A DNA stretch of 64,000 nt from Margaritispora aquatica (taxonomy: Eukaryota > Ascomycota > Leotiomycetes > Helotiales > Discinellaceae), in assembly GCA_007644065.1 (NCBI GenBank), contig VJWN01000009.1:62001-126000 (forward strand), given 5' to 3'. Below are positions 23,710-35,709 of the stretch, piece by piece. The first letter of the stretch is position 1. Every line of letters starts with the position of its first letter. A model generated the notes under the pieces. That model did not search any database and was not told where the DNA came from. It was given only the letters and a program-made list of their open reading frames with translations. Made by a program: the position numbers and the translations under genes.

Positions 23710-24759
23710 ATGGCGTCAAAAGGACTGCAGAGTCTTACGCGGAGCTTGAGAACTCTTCAGGTATCCCCTTCTCACTGTAAAGATCCCTTAACGGTATGTT
23801 TCTCCTACACGAAGAGAGGAATTATGTCTGATACACCCCCAGCAATGTCTTGCGCCTCGATTATCAAGGTCAATGGCTACGGAAACATCGATACCAGCAG
23901 ATGCTTTCGGCATACAGGAGATTCAAAAGAGATTTGAAGATGCTATGGCGAAGGAGCGTAAAGCACATCGGCCTGAACTTACTCAGGGTCTAATGACAGA
24001 GGGATTTTATGCACCTCAAGGTATGGCACTCATCCCCAGCTAATTTTGCTCCTTTGCTGATACTTTGTAGCTACCACCGTCCCAACTACCATCTACAAAT
24101 TTCCCGCTATGGAGCCTACTCGATTCGAAACTTATAGCTCCAAGCATCTATACCTCCCTCTTCGCCGAGACATTCTTCACCGAGCCGTCGTATTTGAAGG
24201 TGATATGACCAGACAAGGAACAGCAAGCTCGAAAACTCGATACGAGGTTCATGGCTCTCACCGTAAGATACGACCCCAGAAAGGAACTGGTAAAGCACGT
24301 TTGGGCTCAAAGCAATCGCCCATGCTTAGAGGAGGAGGAAAGTCATTTGGTCCTCACCCTCGAGACTTTGCGACCGGTCTTCCAAGGAAGATGTACGATC
24401 TTGCATGGAGGACGGCTTTGAGCTTGAGGTACAGGAGAGGGGAGTTGATCATTTGCGAAAATGGTATGGACATCGAACATGAGTATGCGAGATATGCAAA
24501 GCAGATCTTCAAGTACAATCACTGGGGTCCGGCAGATGGGAGGTCATTGATCATCACAGGTGATCACAGGGACAACATGTTCAAAGCTATGTCTGAGCTC
24601 AAGGGGCATGGAAAAGTCATGACGGTTGACGATGTCGATGTGAAGGATTTGTTGGAGTTGGGACGGGTCATCATTGAGAAGCAAGCGTTGGATGAGATTT
24701 TGCGAGAGCATCAGAGCGATTTGGTCTCGAACGTCAGAGTTACAAGTCCACTTTTGTAA
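23710..24759 (+). CDS. yml6: Mitochondrial large-subunit ribosomal protein uL4m
   Basis: uL4m (yeast Yml6/MrpL4) is a core protein of the mitochondrial large ribosomal subunit; its extended loop lines the exit tunnel. Exons 23710-23760, 23843-24020 and 24071-24759 join in frame to 305 residues. The N-terminus (GLQSLTRSLRTLQ, then APRLSRSMA) is Arg/Ser-rich and without acidic residues, a mitochondrial presequence. The uL4 signature is clear: SSKTRYEVHGSHRKIRPQKG, GTGKARLGSKQSPMLRGGG, FGPHPRDFATGLPRKM, then LSLRYRRGEL and a C-terminal domain ending SNVRVTSPLL. The second exon's frame is fixed by continuity, because the other two frames hit stops. It is paired head to head with mL38. Confidence 0.94.
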
Positions 24760-26323
24760 GCGATGGGATCTGAAGTAAATGTATAGCAGCTGTATAAGAT
24801 GTATTACCATAGAGATGAATGGAGCTTTTTCGTCAGAGTGGTGTATGAAAGTAAAGATGTTTATTCCTTGCAAGGTTGAATGTATGTCTTGCATCAGGTG
24901 CCTCTGTTGTAATATTTTCTTCTTTTCCAGAACTGCTAGTTTGCATTAAATCACGACTAAAAGGCTCATTAGTACCATCCAGAGAACATTCTCGTCCTAC
25001 CATAGCGAAGTGTTAACTCGAATCAGATCGAGTATAGACAAATTTGTAGCTTTCATATCACGTCGAAGACTCCGTACCGGCAGCAGTTGTATGTTCTACC
25101 CCGGGGCCACATACCATGTCTCCTAGTCTCGTGTTTGAATATTTTTGATATGGTCCAACATTTGGAACCTATGAGCCAAGAATTTCTCATTCCGTAAATT
25201 CTAAGATTATATTATCTCTACCAGACCTTATTAAATCAAACGCAACCACTCCGCTTTTGCAATTCGGGATATGCTATCTAGCCAACTAGGTACCAAGATA
25301 TAAGCACGAGAATTGTTAGAACTCAAAGTGTGGCCGTTTTGACTTAGATACCTCTGGATGGCCTCGCTTACCTTGTTTGAAGCTCCCTCTCAGTCTTCTC
25401 TTGCATTTCGATTCGTTTATAAATACAATTCTCAATTCGAAAGACAGCCTCTTTAGAAAATGTTTCCATTCGAGAAACAATATACCAAGACACAACATAA
25501 TCTCATGTAACTCTTTGTCTTGAACTGCAATTACACATCCAATTTTGTCCTTGATCTTGTTCCCTCATTTTGGTGTAGTAAGCTGAAAAGAAGTCCTGCT
25601 ACAACAACGCGAATGCTGACTTGGATTTTATTCAAGATTTGCAAGTAACTTTTAGGGGTTTTACTGGTAGTCAAACCATATGCATATATAGGGGATCATC
25701 ATACTGATGAGGCTAATTGTGAACTGACTCTATTCTGTCTTACTCGCACCTCCACTTCCCCGGGAAGGCTGAAGCGAGATTTTGAGGCTCCGAGCTGCCT
25801 AGTGGAACGCGTGCAACCTTTATCTATCGACTTCCAACACTATATTTCAAGCTTATTTTGTGGCTTGTGAGACCTTCAACTTGAGCTAAATGATATGAAA
25901 AGAATAAACAACTTGAACATGAGCCATACATGAGGCAATCTGAAAGTTGCCCTGATATGCTTCTAGATCAAGGGAATATAAGGAATACAAAGATCAGTTC
26001 GAGATCAAGGTCCCCGAGTATGCATCTGGGAGTTTCTAGCAGACCAGGACACAGAACAGTTCCTTTTGTGACAGCAGGAACCCACAGATATTTCATTCAG
26101 TCATCTCTCCTGTTGATAAGATTACTTCGTAGGCAACCCAATGTAGCTTGTCCATCGTCTTCGTCCTAACTTTTCATCCTAGGATTTGATGTGCTACCAG
26201 GCTAGAGTCGTCTTGTCTACCAGGCCATCAAAGTCCAAGTCGTAGCCATCGTCTTGCTTCTTTGCTTGCCGCATTACGCATAATATCTCCAACGACTCCA
26301 CCATCATTCCAGAATCCTATTTC
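24760..26323. other. Intergenic AT-rich region
   Basis: This 1.56-kb gap holds the 3' ends of uL4m and of the RPA3 gene, which converge. The open frame at 25930-26169 (+) starts with ATG but shows only Ser/Arg-rich chance-like sequence and no family resemblance. No RNA gene was recognised. Confidence 0.4.
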
Positions 26324-26851
26324 TCACGACTCGCTGTAAAAGATCTCCTTGTACCTGTGTGTCGCATCTACCACTGCGCTTACACTCGCCATATCAACTG
26401 CAGATGTATCGTTAGCTTGTAAGTCTCATAACCCTGGCTTCCCGAAGAATTCTTTATCTCAATACCATTGCTCCAAGCCTCTAGGTACTTCTTTCTATAT
26501 CTTTGCTGTCCTATCCTTACGCGCTGCACACGTCATTTTTCCCTAACTTTAAATCCTCTTCCAAAACCGACTAGATGCAAAAATAGAATGTGACTTACCG
26601 TCTCTGCCCATATCCGTGGCTCTTAATACCTTCACACTCAAATCTCGATTTACCTTTCCCACGATCTCCACCGCATTGCCAACCGTCAAATGGCTATCAC
26701 GATTCAACTGGCAGGTGACCACGCCTTCCGAGTCAATCGTTGCCTGGTCGCCACGCAGTTGAGTAACCTTGCCTAGCAGACGGATAGTCTTGTTGGTGAA
26801 GTGCTCGAGGTGCTGCGAGGTTATGCGAGGGGTTGAGATTGAGTCTGCCAT
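26324..26851 (-). CDS. rfa3: Replication protein A subunit 3 (RPA14-type)
   Basis: This is the smallest subunit of the heterotrimeric single-strand DNA-binding protein RPA, needed for replication, repair and recombination in the nucleus. Exons (minus) 26599-26851 and 26324-26397 join in frame to 108 residues. The N-terminus STPRITSQHLEHFTNKTIRL and the OB-fold pieces GKVTQLRGDQATID, LNRDSHLTVGNAVEIVGKV and DLSVKVLRATDMG match fungal RPA3. The short last exon supplies ASVSAVVDATHRYKEIFY, the C-terminal helix used in trimer assembly. The intron is 201 nt, long for this window, and its acceptor is fixed by that C-terminal match. The ATG at 26851 gives the usual N-terminus; the longer open frame upstream is not typical of the family. 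Confidence 0.92.
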
Positions 26852-27524
26852 ATTTGTATCCGAATTGGTGGATGAGGTAGAGCTCGAAGGTCGGGGCGGA
26901 AGAGGTCGAAGTGTGTGATCTGTGAAGGGAAAGTTTGTGGACGGTGATATGATTGACAGGACTGAAGAAGTGAGTAGAGTTTTGAGTTTGTCATGTGTTA
27001 GAAGACGAGACGCGACAGTTTCGCGTTGAGGGGTTTCTCGGGTGTCCTTTTGGACCAAGTGTGCAGAACCTCAAGTCTGCTTGCTATGTCCTGTAAAGGA
27101 CTTGCATATAAAGGACTTGCATATGTGCGCAATTCCAAATTAGTACTGTTAAGGGATATATAGCGTGATGATTTTAAATTTCAACATTTGCTGCACAAGA
27201 ATCTAACTCTATGGCAAGTTTGCATCCGCAACAGTTCACATCTCACTTCACTTCAAATAGAACCTTTTCATACAGATTCCCTGTCAATTCTGTAGAAATA
27301 AGTCTTACTAAAACTACTAGCTATGAGCAAGATCATCTCGATCTGCAGTGCCTCTCTTACTCCGTTTCCCCATAAATGCTAACCAGACAAACACCGTCCT
27401 ATGCAGGTGCAATCGCAATCATGCCCGAATTCTAACATGCTAAACAGATAATACCCAAAACCGCGCTATGCTGAATAGACACAATAAACAAAACTATAAC
27501 ATGCCGTATCTTCTACTCAGACGC
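26852..27524. other. Intergenic region between rfa3 and the GATA-protein gene
   Basis: This 673-bp gap contains the rfa3 promoter and the 3' flank of the gene at 27525. It includes a 15-bp tandem duplication (listed separately). No gene is supported. Confidence 0.35.
27095..27124. repeat. Perfect 15-bp tandem duplication
   Basis: AAAGGACTTGCATAT occurs twice back to back at 27095-27109 and 27110-27124, about 240 bp upstream of the rfa3 start. It may be a recent slippage duplication. Confidence 0.8.
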
Positions 27525-30500
27525 TTAAGCAGCTCCTTCCTTCGCTTCCTTACCATCCTCGGTGTTGAGAGGACATTCTTCTTCAGTCTTCACAACAATC
27601 TCGACTCCACTCTCGACCTGAACATCACCCTGCAAAGGATTGGCTGGAAACGATCCAAAGTCACTCCAGTCAACATGTTCCATGGCCACTGTATCTTCAT
27701 ATAAGTTAAATGACTGGGTTTGTGATGATGAGATCGGGGCATCATTGGTAAAGAAGTCTTCTAGACTGAAGTCTAAATCTACATTTGATTGTGGATGAAG
27801 AGATGTTAGATCTGGCATGTTGCTAAAGTCGATTTGTCGGCTGGGTGAGATTGAATTGTCATTAGCTTCAGCCATCATCTGGTTAAGAGTTCTTGTGAAA
27901 GGAGATTCAAATACTCCATCATTAAATCGTGGGGATCGTCGAACAGGAGTCCGTGAAGGTGTTTTGTTGAACGTGAGAATCTGCCCTGGAGACTTGCCTG
28001 ACCTTTGTGATCGGGAAACACTTCTAGTTACCGGTCTATGATTCGGTGTTGGGCGGGTAGGAGTCTTGAAATCATTCCTGGCAGGCGAATCTCGCACAGG
28101 AGTGGTAGGTCGCACAGGTTCACCCTTTGCAATTTCTTCCTCAAACATTCGAAGAAGCTCGGGGTCAATATCAATTTCGTCGAACGTAGGGGGACAATTT
28201 TCCTTGTTCTGGGCCTTGAAAATCGCCTCCTTTGGAGAGACGGATACCCTAGCAACAGAGACTATATTTGCCACCACTTCTCCCAAAACTTTTGGACTTC
28301 CGTCCTTTCGGGGGGAGGGGAACAGGAGTCTGCGTGTATCACCCATATCATCCTCTTCCACCTCGATTGGACTTTGCCGTGTACCAGCCCATCTAGCCGG
28401 GCTTGACTGAATAGCTCTTCTTAAAGCGGCTGAAGCAGCATCCGATGTCATTGCGTTGATGCGTTTCGCGGGTCGAGCAGTATTTTCTCGACGATTTTGA
28501 TCTGGAAGGACGTCCTGATGAATAGTATTTGCTCCCTCTGTAAAGGATGTACTTTCGGGTGGCCCCATAGCTTCTGATTGTGGGTAGTATGCTTCTGATT
28601 GGGGAAAGTTTGCTTCAGAGTACGGTTGATTGATCTCTGATGGTGGAAAATTTCCCTCGGACATCATCATGCCTGTGCTGTTTCCTTTTTTAGCCTTCGA
28701 TGCCCTTGGTTTCCTTGGTCCTCCGCCACCACGAGATCCGCCTTGTTGTGCATTGTTCTCCCACCGAGATTCAGGACGCTGAGTCTTATATTTGGACAGC
28801 CAAATACCGCAAGCTAAATTGGTCAGAGCAGTTTTCAAAAATGTAATAATTCACACTTACGATTGCAGAGAAGAAACTCGTTGAAGCCATCCTGGCTTTC
28901 TGTCGGGAGGAGAAACTTTTTGATTAGTAGGTATGATGTTGGCTTCGATTCGGTATCCCGAGTGAGAACAACAATAGCGGTAACACGGCCTGGTTCATCC
29001 GAATAATCGTAGTATCCAGGGGCTCCTTGGTGCTCCTGAGCCCATGCCTTTCGCCACGTAGGAGTACTGATGGCGCCACAATTACTACAAAATGGAGGCA
29101 TTTTGCCGGTCTTGATGGCATCTTCCAATTTTTGCCTGATCGCAGCTTTCTTGGCCATAGAGTTAGCGCTCGCTTCAGTTTGAGGAACCATTTCTTGAAG
29201 CTGCATTATGGGATATTCCAAACCAGGCTGAGGGGTTTCAGACCAAGTGTGTGATCTATGAAGCCCAGAAGGGGGAACGATTGGATCACTAGCAGGAATT
29301 GTCGGTAGTGTGAGCGAACCCACTGATGCAGTTCGTGCCATTGTCCTAGAAGAGTGTTGTGGTGGGGGGTTTGACTCTGTCATTTGAGTGGTCTCTGACT
29401 GCTGAGGGGGTTGGTTCGTAGGATCAATAGGTAGGCTGTCGCCAGGCGAAGGAGCTCCCACAGGTGGCTGTAATGGAGTTTGAGTTTGAACATATTTCTC
29501 TTTTGAAGGAGCCCGGTTTTTCTTTCGTGTGGCTGACCGGCCTTTCTTTAATGGTGGCAAACTTTGCCCGTCTTCTGAGAGCACGCTGCCAGCTCTTGAG
29601 ATAGCCGATCTTGCCTTCGCCGAGACGGCGCTTGGGTCTGCTACAATGGGCATTCTCGTGGGCAGTAGTTCAGCTGGTCCTGGCATCACCTCCTCGATTG
29701 CGAAGTCATCCGGGAAGTAAATTCTAGGAGTAGGTTCCGTGAGAAGGGGGTTTTGGTAGTTTTCAAGTTCTGGGTCGATGTTAAGCTCATCATCTTCTTC
29801 AAATAAGTCATCCAATGATCCACTCATGAAACCAGAATCTGTTCTTGGCATCTGCGGTAAAACAGGGCTGGAAGGACATGGGGGACTTGACCGCATAGTG
29901 GCAGGAGTTACTGGTCTTGTTCGCATGACGGGCGGGGAGGACGCCATTTCTTGAGGGGTATCTGCAGGGCTGACATTGCGTTCGGGAGAAGGGTTTGCTG
30001 ATTCAATTGAGTTCCTTAGCTCATCTTCCGGTCTTTGCAATCGTGGATAGGGTGAAATATGCTGGCTTTGTGCAGCAAACGAGTCACGTCGGAGGAAACT
30101 TTGAGAAGGCGCGTGATCTCGAGGAATGTGCTGGTTTGGCATGATTGGAACTGGCGTGGGAGCACGAGCAAATTCCTGAAGATGGGCGATGGTCCCGGGT
30201 GGACCAGCACTGGGAGCGATAGGGCGAAACATCCGTAGGGATCCTGCAGTACTTGCAGCAACCCTGAGAGAATCTGGTGCTGTTGTAAAGGCGTTACTGT
30301 TCTTCTGGTTTGCCTTCGTGACCTTGGCTCGTCTCCTTTTTGGTGCCGGACCCTCATCTCCGTCAGTGCCTTCTTCGTAACCGGATGTATTTCCTCCAAC
30401 CGTGGCTACCTTTGGCTTGCGTGCCCTCGGTCTCTTAATCGACGCTCGCGAAGAGGGGCGTGAGGTCTTCTTCGAATTTCCGGGTGTGGTTCCGGTCTCT

Positions 30501-31370
30501 GAAGTAGCACCATTCATGCTAGGTTGTTGGCAAGGATCAGGCGTCATTTGTTGTTGAATCTGTGGGCTTAAGAGTTGGTTGACTACTTCCATACTGACAC
30601 CATCTCGTTGATTCGTGTTGAGGCTTGGCGTAGGCGTTGCTCTTGTGGCCATTTGTACCATAGCTGGATTTTGTTGCATGAACGCACTCCATTCAGTGGC
30701 TTCGAGACCAGCTGGCACACTCTTGCTCATCTCCCTCATATTGTCCAGGTATTGAGCTTCCACGGCTTTTGGTACGGGTACGAGTCTTAACTTGACCTCT
30801 AAGGTCTCCTTCACTCCGTTGGTGAAAATTCCTAGGATGTTCTTGCAGATACGCCCGGTAATTAGTTGACATGATTCGCTAGCAGGTGTATTTGGTGTCG
30901 GAGATGCTGCCCTCATAGCTTTTGATAGCATTCCCTGACCAACAAGGGGTGTGTCGTACTCGGAATAGTCGTAAGCATAGATCGTGTAGTCTGTGCCAAT
31001 CCGGGCCATGAGCTCTGGACTGCATTGGACAATTGCTTGAAGGCACGTCTTCAGTTCGATGATTCCAATGGCTGTTACCTCGTCGATAGAGACAGTCTTG
31101 ATCTGGAGTATGTCGGGCCATCGTGCAAGGCAATTGGTTTTATTTTGATCGTCGAAGGTGTATAGGACTTTGACTGAATGCCACATACAAATTAGAGCCT
31201 CCCCCACTCCTAAGAACACTTTGAGAATACGTACGCCTCATTGACCTAACAACAACTCCATCTTCGTTTGCCTCAGCTGCTACGGGAGTAGCTGCATTTG
31301 CGTGAGCAGTATGAGGCGGTGTGTTTGCCCACATTGCAGCACCTTGACATGACGCGGGTGAAGCCGACAT
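27525..31370 (-). CDS. Ams2/Spt21-type GATA zinc-finger protein
   Basis: Exons (minus) 31235-31370, 28861-31173 and 27525-28813 join in frame to 1245 residues. From about residue 43 the sequence RLKVLYTFDDQNKTNCLARW, then AIGIIELKTCLQAIVQCSPEL and YAYDYSEYDTPLVGQGMLSK, matches the N-terminal domain shared by fission yeast Ams2 and budding yeast Spt21, regulators of histone gene transcription. Near residues 738-820 is a GATA-type finger: CSNCGAISTPTWRKAW and later LLCNPCGIWLSKYKTQRP. The loop between the two Cys pairs is about 70 residues, far longer than in canonical GATA fingers. An intron falls inside CNPC. The rest is low-complexity with basic patches (KRPRARKPK, PKRRRAK). By homology it should act in cell-cycle-linked histone expression and chromatin; that role is inference. 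The start at 31370 is the first ATG, and the N-terminal 40 residues are variable. Confidence 0.9.
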
Positions 31371-32163
31371 TATGAGAGATCCAGGGCCGAAATAGCAGTT
31401 GCAGGCAGATCATGAACTCCAGTGACAACAACGATCAGATCGCGAAGTCATCGAGCGTCGTTGTGGTTCTCAATTGTAGATCATTCGCAACAATTGAGGT
31501 GGCTAGGTCGTCGCGTGAAAACGCGATACGTGAGATTAAATGAGGGTGAGACTTCGGTGTTGATCCACAAAATTTGAGTTCCTGCTCGTTTCTTGAAACA
31601 GCGAAATTAATATTCAATTTTCAAACTCTTTTAAAAACAAAAACAATTCACTTGAAGAAAGGATCAAGTAACTAAGAGGTATAATCACCTTGGTGGATGT
31701 ATAGGTATTTACTTAAGGTTCGAGGTCCAATGAAATGGTAACGCGCTAGTACAGCTTTAGCGCGACAAAGCGTGAAAGTTGCTTAAGCGAGAAGTGGTTC
31801 TTGGCGTCCAGGGCTCGCTTGGTACCAAGGTACTGGAGATATTTGGAGAGGAGATAACAGGCAACCAACCATCAAGAAAAATTGTTCGTGATTCCTGGGA
31901 AGCGGGCGGGGTCTTTTATATCTTTTCTAAACTGTAGTTCCGGCCATACCACGCTAGGAGATGACGCAGCCACATTCGGTTTGGTGCATAACATCATTGC
32001 ATGTCACATGGTTTGACACATCTCAACGGTACCTTAGGTACTCTTGATACAGGACGATGTTCGTCTTTTTCATTGCGACCGTCATCAACCAATGATGCCC
32101 CACGGTCGGGTATTTGATACACTATCCGCCAACATGTTATACAATGAATTCGCCACACATTGC
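31371..32163. other. Intergenic region upstream of the GATA-protein gene
   Basis: This 793-bp gap contains the promoter of the GATA-protein gene and the 3' flank of the hydrolase gene. It is AT-rich at 31600-31660. No open frame of note was found. Confidence 0.3.
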
Positions 32164-33786
32164 CTAAGCGTCGCTTGGTGACTTAGTGACCTCCGCTTCT
32201 TGAGGCTTCCAAACAGCCTTTCCATCCTTTACAAGAGCCATTCTGTCGAGCACCTCCTGCACAATCTCTCTCACACCCTGTTTGCCCTCCTTTTCCCTGA
32301 CGATAAAATCAACAATTTCTTGTTGACTCAAGTTCTTGTCCCTCACTGCCACCTCGATTTGCTCTTCAGTAGGTATACCATATTTGGCATGAGGATAAGT
32401 CTTCCAATCCAAATCGTTCAGTAGTTCAAGCCTTGCAGCTCCTGCAGAATGGAAAAATGGTTCAACATCTTTCGTAGGATCGATTTCCTCCAAGGTAGCA
32501 GGCTTCCATTCTGGTTTGCCATCCTTTCGAATCAGTAGAGCGTGCACGCCCTCTGTGAAATCCGGACGACGCATGAACTCGCTTGCCATGAAGTGTTCTC
32601 GTTGAAAGGTTTCAGCGATACTCCAATTCTTCCCCAGCTGCATTTGTCGCAAGGTGACGGATACACTCGTAGGTGATCGCTTGAGAATACTCTCAAGAGT
32701 CTTCTCTGCCCATTCTTTCATCTCACCTTGCTCTGCCTCAAGTGCTGCAATTATTGCCGGAACATTCGTGTGCCCGAAGCAACGATCGATGGCTTTCCGC
32801 ATTTCACCCTTGATGAGGATTGGTTGGTCGTAGGGCAACCCGGTACAGTATTCCTCTATTGTTGCATCGATCAAGCTCAATCTTTCCTTCAATGAATCAT
32901 AGTCCTTAAATCGTAGTTCTGCAAGGCGCCGCTCTAGAGCTGGAAGTGAGGTAGAATGAATGTAATGTGTCGCAATACCACTGAAGAAGACATTTGCCCC
33001 CTTCAATCTCTCACTTGTGAGTGCCAGATATGTACCAATTGCTCCAGCCATTCGGGGTAAGAAAAATGATGCCCCAACATCAGGGAAGAATCCTATCGTC
33101 GTTTCCGGCATGGCGAAAACTGTTCGTTCCGTAGCTATTCGCAGTGGTGCGTGCACACTCAATCCAACACCTCCACCCATCGTGATACCATCCATGACCG
33201 CAATGTATGGCTTAGAATATGTCGCAATCAGATGATCCAACTTGTATTCCAGCGCAAAGTAATCTGCCGATCGCTGTTGGCCTTTCTTGCCATTGGTATT
33301 GTCTTTGGCAAGATCCGCCACATCACCACCAGCACAAAATGCTTTTGGCCCTGTGCCTTTGATAATTACCACGTTTGCCATATCTGACTTCGCCCATTCC
33401 TGCAGACGAGGGATAATCTTTCGTATCATGGATCCATTTAAAGAGTGAAGCTTCGCTGGTCGGTTAAGGTCAATTGTCCGCAAACCAAACAGAGATCCGA
33501 ATAAGACATCTTCCTTCTCATCGCCAGGCAGTTCTTTGATCTCCTCTACCTGGCGAGGTGGTTTCTTTATCGCTGGTGTTAACCTCACAGAACCTCGATC
33601 GTTTGGTTTCCGAGCGATGCTAATCTGCGAGGTCGTCAATAGCCATCCATCATTCAGTTCTTAGGAACGTACTGGTGCCTTTCCTGCAAAAGCAGGATTC
33701 ATGATTTTAGCTCTTAAGGGCATTTTCGACGTTCGTGAGCTACCACGCACCGCCGCACCAGCTCTACAACAAGATCTTGCGAACAT
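32164..33786 (-). CDS. ehd3: 3-hydroxyisobutyryl-CoA hydrolase, mitochondrial (Ehd3/mS47-like)
   Basis: This enzyme hydrolyses 3-hydroxyisobutyryl-CoA in valine catabolism in the mitochondrial matrix; the yeast homologue Ehd3 is also a mitoribosome small-subunit component (mS47). Exons (minus) 33673-33786 and 32164-33624 join in frame to 524 residues. The N-terminus MFARSCCRAGAAVRGSSR is a clear presequence, which favours the ATG at 33786 over the in-frame one at 33723. The crotonase fold follows: FGSLFGLRTIDLNRPAKLHS, VVIIKGTGPKAFCAGGDV, then AVMDGITMGGGVGLSVHAP with the oxyanion-hole glycines, and PETTIGFFPDVGASFFLPR with the catalytic Glu and Asp positions. The C-terminal half (REHFMASEFMRRPDFTEGV) is specific to this hydrolase subfamily. 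It is divergent from Sm D2. Confidence 0.94.
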
Positions 33787-34017
33787 CAAGAAAGGAAGAG
33801 AACGGAGATGCACGAAGAAAGAGAGGGTTTACTAAACAAATGCGGAGTAGTAGCTAGCACATGTACTTTGATTCCGACTGACCTCGGGGTTTGGGACTTT
33901 CGTGAGGCTCGGCCAAAAAGTTTAAGGTTTCGAGCTAGTCCATTTTTAGCACATCGCGATACGTCTTTTGGACGACAGCTTCAGTGAGGCACCACCAAAA
34001 ACATTAACATCGACATC
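33787..34017. promoter_or_regulatory. Divergent promoter region, ehd3 and smd2
   Basis: These 231 bp separate the divergent starts of the hydrolase and Sm D2 genes and must hold both promoters. No known motif was identified. Confidence 0.5.
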
Positions 34018-34528
34018 ATGGCAGAAGCAAAGATTCAGTAGCTGTCCCCAATGCGTTTCCAGAAATATTGCTAATGTGATATAGGGAGTTGATGTCCAAG
34101 CCGCGCAATGAGCTCACGTATGTCACTCCAAGCGCATTTTTCGCAGAGCTTCAAACTGATCTGCCTGCAGCGAGTTCGAGATTGCCCAAGTTGAGGAGCA
34201 TGAGTTCACATCCGGCCCTCTCTCCATCCTCCAGACCGCCGTCCGATCCCACACACAAGTTCTCATCTCATGTCGCAATAACCGGAAGCTACTTGCTCGC
34301 GTGAAGGCATTCGATAGGCATTGCAACATGGTTTTAGAGAATGTGAAGGAGATGTGGACCGAAACACCAAGATTAAGCGGAGGGAAGAAAGGAAGGCCTG
34401 TCAATAAAGATCGATTCATTAGCAAGATGTGAGTGCTAAGAATATCTGAGTCACTATTCGGAGAGAGCTTTGCTGACTGGAACAGGTTCTTGAGGGGAGA
34501 TTCAGTTATCCTGGTATTGCTTAGTTGA
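34018..34528 (+). CDS. smd2: Small nuclear ribonucleoprotein Sm D2
   Basis: Sm D2 is one of seven proteins of the ring on spliceosomal U1, U2, U4 and U5 snRNAs. Four exons, 34018-34037, 34085-34117, 34171-34428 and 34486-34528, join in frame to 117 residues, the normal length. The first exon has only 20 nt and the second 33 nt, so the gene is easily missed. The product contains [59 protein letters not shown] (Sm1), then [13 protein letters not shown] and [20 protein letters not shown] (Sm2). Each junction restores a highly conserved residue, so the model is secure. Confidence 0.96.
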
Positions 34529-35709
34529 AGCTTCGATTCTTTGGTTTCTTATGGATGGATTTGGGCAATCACGAATGGTCGGCATATGTTGATTCACTGG
34601 GAACGAAACACAGGCGTCGAAAAGTGGCCGAAGATACCAACTGATTTATCATGACAAACAGTGCGCAAGCACTATGAAATTCCTGTGTGTATTACAAGGC
34701 TTGTCTTCTTGTTGACTATTGACCACAGTGACGTCCTACATGTATCTGGTTTCTAAACCTTGGTGATTTCTGAGGCACATATTGGATCACATGCAATGGT
34801 TCCGCATGTTCGATGGTAATCGCGAAATCTTCACCTCTTGAATCCAGGCAAGGATTCGGAGGCTATTTATGCTACACTACTATGTGATCAAACCCGTCAA
34901 ATCCTCGCTTCTACTTGGCGCTTTTCAAACTGCAGACACTAACGCAGCTCAAGAACTACGTGATAACTGTTCTTTATCAATTTTCGGAAGTATTTCCATC
35001 AATCCGGGCATATTTCACGGCGTTCGCAAGCAGCGTCATCGAGGATAGCGAGTCGACAGCCTCCGCCCCAGAGGGGCTATGATCTCTTGATGGCTTGTAT
35101 GTGTTTATTCTTGAAGGCGGACTCAGGACTTACACAAGTCTCGGGTTTTGTCATCTTTTGACCTTAATTCGGCATTTTGCGGCAGATTTCGTATGACTTT
35201 ATTGGGATCAGAAGCCGCAGTTTTGCAAGATTGTGAGAAGCTAAAACATATTGATCTAGCTTGAGTCACAAATTCTGTAGATATAGGTATGTCTTGATCA
35301 TGGATTGTGACATGACGCATTGCACGCAATCAGCAAGTTTTCGCCTCGAGGTTGAAATCGTTAGTACAACAGATGGTGAGTTTCTATTTTTGTTTATATT
35401 CTAACAACTAGTACATGTCACTCACACTACAAGGACTCTTTTTTTTTAGCAGGGATTTATATGAAAGCAAACATTAGAGACATTTCTGCAAGAATTCGGG
35501 AATCAACGAGTAATCGATTGCCCAAGATGCAACTACTCCTCCTAATTTCAGTTTAACCAGCCTGCGATTTCACCACCGCCCGCTCTTCCTTGTCTATATC
35601 ATCAGACCTAAAGTCTTTCTAGCAGCAAGCCAATAATTAACAGAGCCCCGGTCATTATCCACATTGCACCACTCTTATGTTGACTAGCAGAACTACGACC
35701 TGGGAGATG
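34529..35709. other. Intergenic region between convergent genes
   Basis: This 1.2-kb gap between smd2 and the minus-strand membrane-protein gene is AT-rich, with an 8-nt T-run near 35441. No open frame with coding character was found. Confidence 0.3.

Noticed and set aside
25930..26169. 79-codon ATG-initiated open frame
   Set aside because: It is short and Ser/Arg-rich without homology signals, in an otherwise non-coding stretch.
24760..26323. Possible tRNA or other RNA gene in the AT-rich gap
   Set aside because: I looked for a T-arm consensus such as GGTTCGAATCC with a paired acceptor stem and found none here or elsewhere in the window.
33673..33723. Shorter start for the 3-hydroxyisobutyryl-CoA hydrolase
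   Set aside because: The in-frame ATG at 33786 adds an Arg-rich presequence that fits mitochondrial import better.
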